From Gloeocapsa sp. UFS-A4-WI-NPMV-4B04 (GTDB lineage: Bacteria; Cyanobacteriota; Cyanobacteriia; Cyanobacteriales; Chroococcidiopsidaceae), in contig JAHHHE010000017.1 of NCBI GenBank assembly GCA_019359535.1, positions 1 to 43,898 of the forward strand: a stretch of 43,898 bases of DNA. Direction: 5' to 3'. Under the pieces are notes generated by a model. It was not told the origin of the DNA. It ran no database searches and saw only the letters and a list, made by a program, of their open reading frames with translations. Within the stretch, counting starts at the first letter, position 1, and every line of letters starts with the position of its first letter. The position numbers were made by a program, and so were the translations under genes. This document shows positions 40,687 to 43,898 of the stretch, one piece after another.

Positions 40687-43411
40687 TAGTGCCGTACCTC
40701 CCCAGTTCAGTCTACCGCCGCACCTGTTTGCAAAAATTTTTCCGTTTCATTTAGTATTCAACCGCAATACAGAAGTGCTACAAGTCGGAGATGTATTGCA
40801 GCGTATATGTCCCAACTTATCTGTGGGGAGTCAGCTTAATCAACATTTTCAAATTATTCGTCCAGATATCAGCATTGAGTTTGACAGAATTCAAGAACAG
40901 TCTAAATCTCTGTTTTTACTAGAATCGCTGGACAATGCCATGCAGCTGAAAGGACAAATGGTGTATGTTGAACAGTCTGAGGTGATGCTATTTCTCGGTT
41001 CTCCTTGGATTACTGAAGTTGCAACTCTGAAGTCTATTGGGCTTACTCTAAATGACTTTCCTGTTCACGACCCTATAGTTGACTTTCTATTTTTACTACA
41101 AGCTCAGAATACCGCTTTATCGGATACCAAAAAGCTAACAAATGAACTAACTAAGCAGCGTACCGCATTACGTAAAGCAAATCGAAAACTGACCGCGCAG
41201 TACGCTGTAACTCACATTTTGGCAGAGGCTTCGACATTTAGCGAGGCTAGTGTGAAAATTCTTGCAGCTATTTGTGAAGCTTTAGACTGGCAGATAGGAG
41301 CGCTGTGGAATGTAGACGAAAACACTAATTTATTACATTGTCAGGAAGTCTGGAAAGCGTCTGAGAGCCAATTTACTTCGTTTGAATCAATTACTCGAAT
41401 GCTCACTTTTGCGCTAGGTGTGGGCTTACCAGGGCGTGTGTGGCAAACAGGTGAGCCTGCCTGGATGGCAGATATGACGACCGATAATAATTCTCTGCGG
41501 AGGTTACACGCAGCTGAAGCAGGCTTGCATGGTGCTTTTGGTTTTCCAATCAAAAGAGGAACTCAAGTAGTCGGAATAATTGAGTTTTTCAGCAATAAAA
41601 CCTATCAGCATGATGATAGTTTATTTGAGCTAATGGTTGATATTGGCATCAAACTTGGTCTATTTGCCCAACGTAAACAGATAGAAGAAGAATTGCTCAA
41701 GCAAACAGAAATTTCGGCAAGTTTGAAATCAATTCTTGACAGTATGGGTGATGCTGTAATTGTTGCAGATGAAAACAATAATTTTTTAGTTTTTAACCCT
41801 GCTGCCGAAAGAGTGTTTGGAAATCAATTAGATTCAAGTGCTAATAAATGCCCTCAGCAATGTAATCTCTACTTACCTGATAAAATTACACCTTTTGTAA
41901 AAAATGATCTACCTTTGGTACGTTCAATTAGAGGTGAAGATGTAAACAACGTCGAAATGTTTGTGCATCATCCAAGTGAAGCAAAGAGTATTTGGGTAAT
42001 GGTTACTGGTAGACCACTAAAAGATAAAGATGGAGTAATCAAAGGTGGTGTTGTTGTTTGCCGTGATATTACTGAGCGTAAACGAGTTGAAGAACAGTTA
42101 ATTTATGATGCTTTTCACGATGGGCTAACAGGTTTACCAAACCGAGTTTTGTTGATGGAACGCCTGGAGAATGCGATCGCGCTTAGAAAACAACGCAAGA
42201 ACTATTTATTCGCTGTCCTCTTTTTAGACTTAGATCGGTTTAAGGTAATCAACGATAGCCTCGGACATATAATTGGCGATCAATTACTAATCGCTATTAC
42301 TCGCAGACTAAAAACTTGCCTGCGCACTGAGGATACAATAGCGCGTCTTGGCGGAGACGAATTTGCAATTCTCCTCGAAAATATCAAAGATGAAAGCTAC
42401 GCAACATACGTTTCTGAACGAATCGAAAAAGAACTGATGCTGCCTTTCAATTTGAGTGGGAATGAGGTTTTCGCTAGTGTCAGTATTGGTATCGCCATGA
42501 GTACAACAGGTGATGAACAAGCACAAAACCTTCTCCGCGATGCTGATACAGCTATGTATCATGCCAAGGCTCGAAGCACAACGTTACGTTATCAGGTATT
42601 TGACACTGCCATGCACGTTCGCGCAGTGACACTTTTACAATTAGAAACTGATTTGCGGCGGGCAGTTGAACGCGATGAATTTCAGTTGTACTACCAGCCG
42701 ATTGTGTCGCTGCAAACTGGCAAAATTACTGGCTTTGAAGCACTCTTACGCTGGCAACACCCGCTTCGTGGGCTTGTTTCCCCAGTAGAGTTTATTCCTA
42801 TAGCAGAGGAAACGGGACTAATTATCCCAATTGGCTGGTGGGTATTGCGGGAGGCTTGCCGTCAGATGCGTGTCTGGCATTTGCAATTTCCTCGCTCACC
42901 TTTAACAATCAGTGTAAATATATCCGGTAAACAGTTTTCTCAACCTAATTTAATTAAGCATATAGAACAAATTTTGGTTGAGACTAATCTTGATCCTTGT
43001 AGTTTGAAGTTGGAAATTACCGAAAGTGTACTGATGGAGAATGCTAAATCTGCTGCTGCTATGCTTGTAAAACTCCAAGCTTTGGGCATTCGCCTGTCTA
43101 TGGATGACTTCGGTACAGGCTACTCATCCTTAAGTTATCTACATCGCTTTCCGATTGATACTTTAAAAATTGATCGCTCTTTTATTAATATTGTTGATAT
43201 TGACATTGAAAAGATAGAAATTATCCGCACAGTGATTGCACTTGCCTGGAATTTGGGTATGGATGTAGTTGCCGAAGGAGTGGAAACTCAGAACCAAATG
43301 GCTCAACTTAAAGCACTAAAATGTCAGTTTGGGCAAGGATATTTCTTCTCTAAACCATTAGATGGTGAGAAGGCACAAGCGTTGATTGCAGCAGAATTTA
43401 CAATTATTTAA
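40652..43411 (+). CDS. HNOBA-GAF-PAS-GGDEF-EAL c-di-GMP signalling protein
   Basis: A 919-residue signal protein and likely partner of the H-NOX protein. Domains in order: HNOBA (H-NOX-associated, about 20-150, with [17 protein letters not shown]), coiled coil (155-182), GAF (about 188-340), PAS (about 352-475, ending RDITERKR), GGDEF (480-650; exact GGDEF at 567-571, I-site RTED at 558-561), and EAL (660-915; EALLRW at 696, Asp pair in DDFGTGYSS at 818-819, KIDRSF near 839, VVAEGVET). Both catalytic sites look intact, so it may make and break c-di-GMP, with the balance set by H-NOX. No membrane segment is seen, so it is cytoplasmic. The start is ATG 40652; ATG 40655 is also possible. It overlaps the H-NOX gene. 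Confidence 0.95.
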   Translation: MMNSQLNTKHNNSAVPPQFSLPPHLFAKIFPFHLVFNRNTEVLQVGDVLQRICPNLSVGSQLNQHFQIIRPDISIEFDRIQEQSKSLFLLESLDNAMQLKGQMVYVEQSEVMLFLGSPWITEVATLKSIGLTLNDFPVHDPIVDFLFLLQAQNTALSDTKKLTNELTKQRTALRKANRKLTAQYAVTHILAEASTFSEASVKILAAICEALDWQIGALWNVDENTNLLHCQEVWKASESQFTSFESITRMLTFALGVGLPGRVWQTGEPAWMADMTTDNNSLRRLHAAEAGLHGAFGFPIKRGTQVVGIIEFFSNKTYQHDDSLFELMVDIGIKLGLFAQRKQIEEELLKQTEISASLKSILDSMGDAVIVADENNNFLVFNPAAERVFGNQLDSSANKCPQQCNLYLPDKITPFVKNDLPLVRSIRGEDVNNVEMFVHHPSEAKSIWVMVTGRPLKDKDGVIKGGVVVCRDITERKRVEEQLIYDAFHDGLTGLPNRVLLMERLENAIALRKQRKNYLFAVLFLDLDRFKVINDSLGHIIGDQLLIAITRRLKTCLRTEDTIARLGGDEFAILLENIKDESYATYVSERIEKELMLPFNLSGNEVFASVSIGIAMSTTGDEQAQNLLRDADTAMYHAKARSTTLRYQVFDTAMHVRAVTLLQLETDLRRAVERDEFQLYYQPIVSLQTGKITGFEALLRWQHPLRGLVSPVEFIPIAEETGLIIPIGWWVLREACRQMRVWHLQFPRSPLTISVNISGKQFSQPNLIKHIEQILVETNLDPCSLKLEITESVLMENAKSAAAMLVKLQALGIRLSMDDFGTGYSSLSYLHRFPIDTLKIDRSFINIVDIDIEKIEIIRTVIALAWNLGMDVVAEGVETQNQMAQLKALKCQFGQGYFFSKPLDGEKAQALIAAEFTII

Positions 43412-43429
43412 TTTACTAAAACTGTCTAT

Positions 43430-43795
43430 TTAAAACTCAATTTTGGTAGAAAACGGCGCGGAAAAGTCACGCAAAATCAGATTATCTTCTTTGTCTAATT
43501 CTGCTGGGATTCCACTACGAATTAGCTCCGCAAAGTTTTCATTTGGAACCATAATACATAAGGCATACAAGCGGCTACCAGTATTCTCAATTAAATGAAT
43601 ACCAGTAGGAGGCACTAAAAGACTATCTCCTGCGCGAATTTGCACTGTCTTACCATTACAAGTTACTCGTCCTTCACCTTTAAGAATGAAAAACATTTCT
43701 ACGGCTAACTGATGCCGATTTGGGGGAGTCTTCCCACCAACATCAAAAATTTTAATACAAATTGTCAGTGATAAGTATAAACTCAGCCCAATCAT
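43430..43795 (-). CDS. Small cupin-domain protein
   Basis: A 121-residue cupin with motif one NRHQLAVEMFFILKGEGRVTCNG (His and Glu metal ligands) and motif two GDSLLVPPTGIHLIEN (His ligand), so a metal site is plausible. The substrate is unknown. The N-terminus (MIGLSLYLSLTICIKIFDVGGKTPP) begins very close to the cupin core, and a TAA lies four codons upstream in frame, so it may be shorter than related proteins. It converges on the EAL gene, with 18 bp between the two stops. Confidence 0.78.
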   Translation of the reverse strand: MIGLSLYLSLTICIKIFDVGGKTPPNRHQLAVEMFFILKGEGRVTCNGKTVQIRAGDSLLVPPTGIHLIENTGSRLYALCIMVPNENFAELIRSGIPAELDKEDNLILRDFSAPFSTKIEF

Positions 43796-43898
43796 TACAC
43801 CATTTTATCGCAAATTCAGACTGGTCAGTAAATGAATTGAAGAGCCGCAGATTGACCAAAATCAAAAAAGCATTAAATGGAAATGCAATTACGGTAGT

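Overview
This window is chromosomal DNA from a cyanobacterium. The evidence is three photosystem II small-subunit genes (psbH, psbN, psbI), a glycine-rich RRM protein next to rpsU, a NatD-type permease, a cyanobacterial LptD-like DUF3769 protein, an H-NOX gene, and dense HIP1 octamers (GCGATCGC). Scattered 7- and 8-bp tandem repeats (STRR-like) fit a Chroococcidiopsis- or Nostoc-like lineage; the genus cannot be fixed from sequence reading alone. I see no rRNA, tRNA, CRISPR array, insertion sequence or prophage.

Layout. 1-8 kb: the 3' part of a sensor histidine kinase, a convergent NCS2 purine-type permease, an AI-2E/PerM family membrane protein, a membrane-anchored metallophosphoesterase, an 859-bp AT-rich gap and a secreted beta-helix protein. 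8-10.4 kb, minus strand: a CsaA-like tRNA-binding-domain protein overlapping tatC, then natD. 10.6-13.6 kb, plus strand: pgi, a cupin whose ribosome-binding site lies in a hairpin, and sfsA. 13.7-17.7 kb, minus strand: recF and a PacL-type calcium P-ATPase. 18-21.4 kb, plus strand: a two-gene unit of a beta-propeller/transglutaminase protein and a cyclic-peptide-type ABC exporter. 21.7-24.3 kb: rbp-rpsU with a good terminator, then pth, tatA and psbH (minus) and psbN (plus, divergent from psbH). 24.4-32.5 kb: a GH38 alpha-mannosidase, an unknown cyanobacterial protein, the LptD-like protein and psbI. 33-39 kb: glgP, a DUF429 protein, a small conserved unknown, trpS and a MetF-like protein. 40-43.9 kb: an H-NOX gene overlapping a HNOBA-GAF-PAS-GGDEF-EAL gene, then a cupin.

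Most genes are housekeeping. The parts most worth following up are: (1) the transglutaminase/exporter pair, which has no known substrate; (2) the NO/O2-to-c-di-GMP signalling pair; (3) two leaders (cupin at 12302, rbp at 21693) where the Shine-Dalgarno sequence is caught in a stem; and (4) 7/8-bp tandem repeats lying in frame inside four protein genes, always with the purine-rich strand as the sense strand, plus a separate palindromic element inside the phosphoesterase gene. Genes missed by a length cutoff and recovered by eye are rpsU, psbN and psbI.
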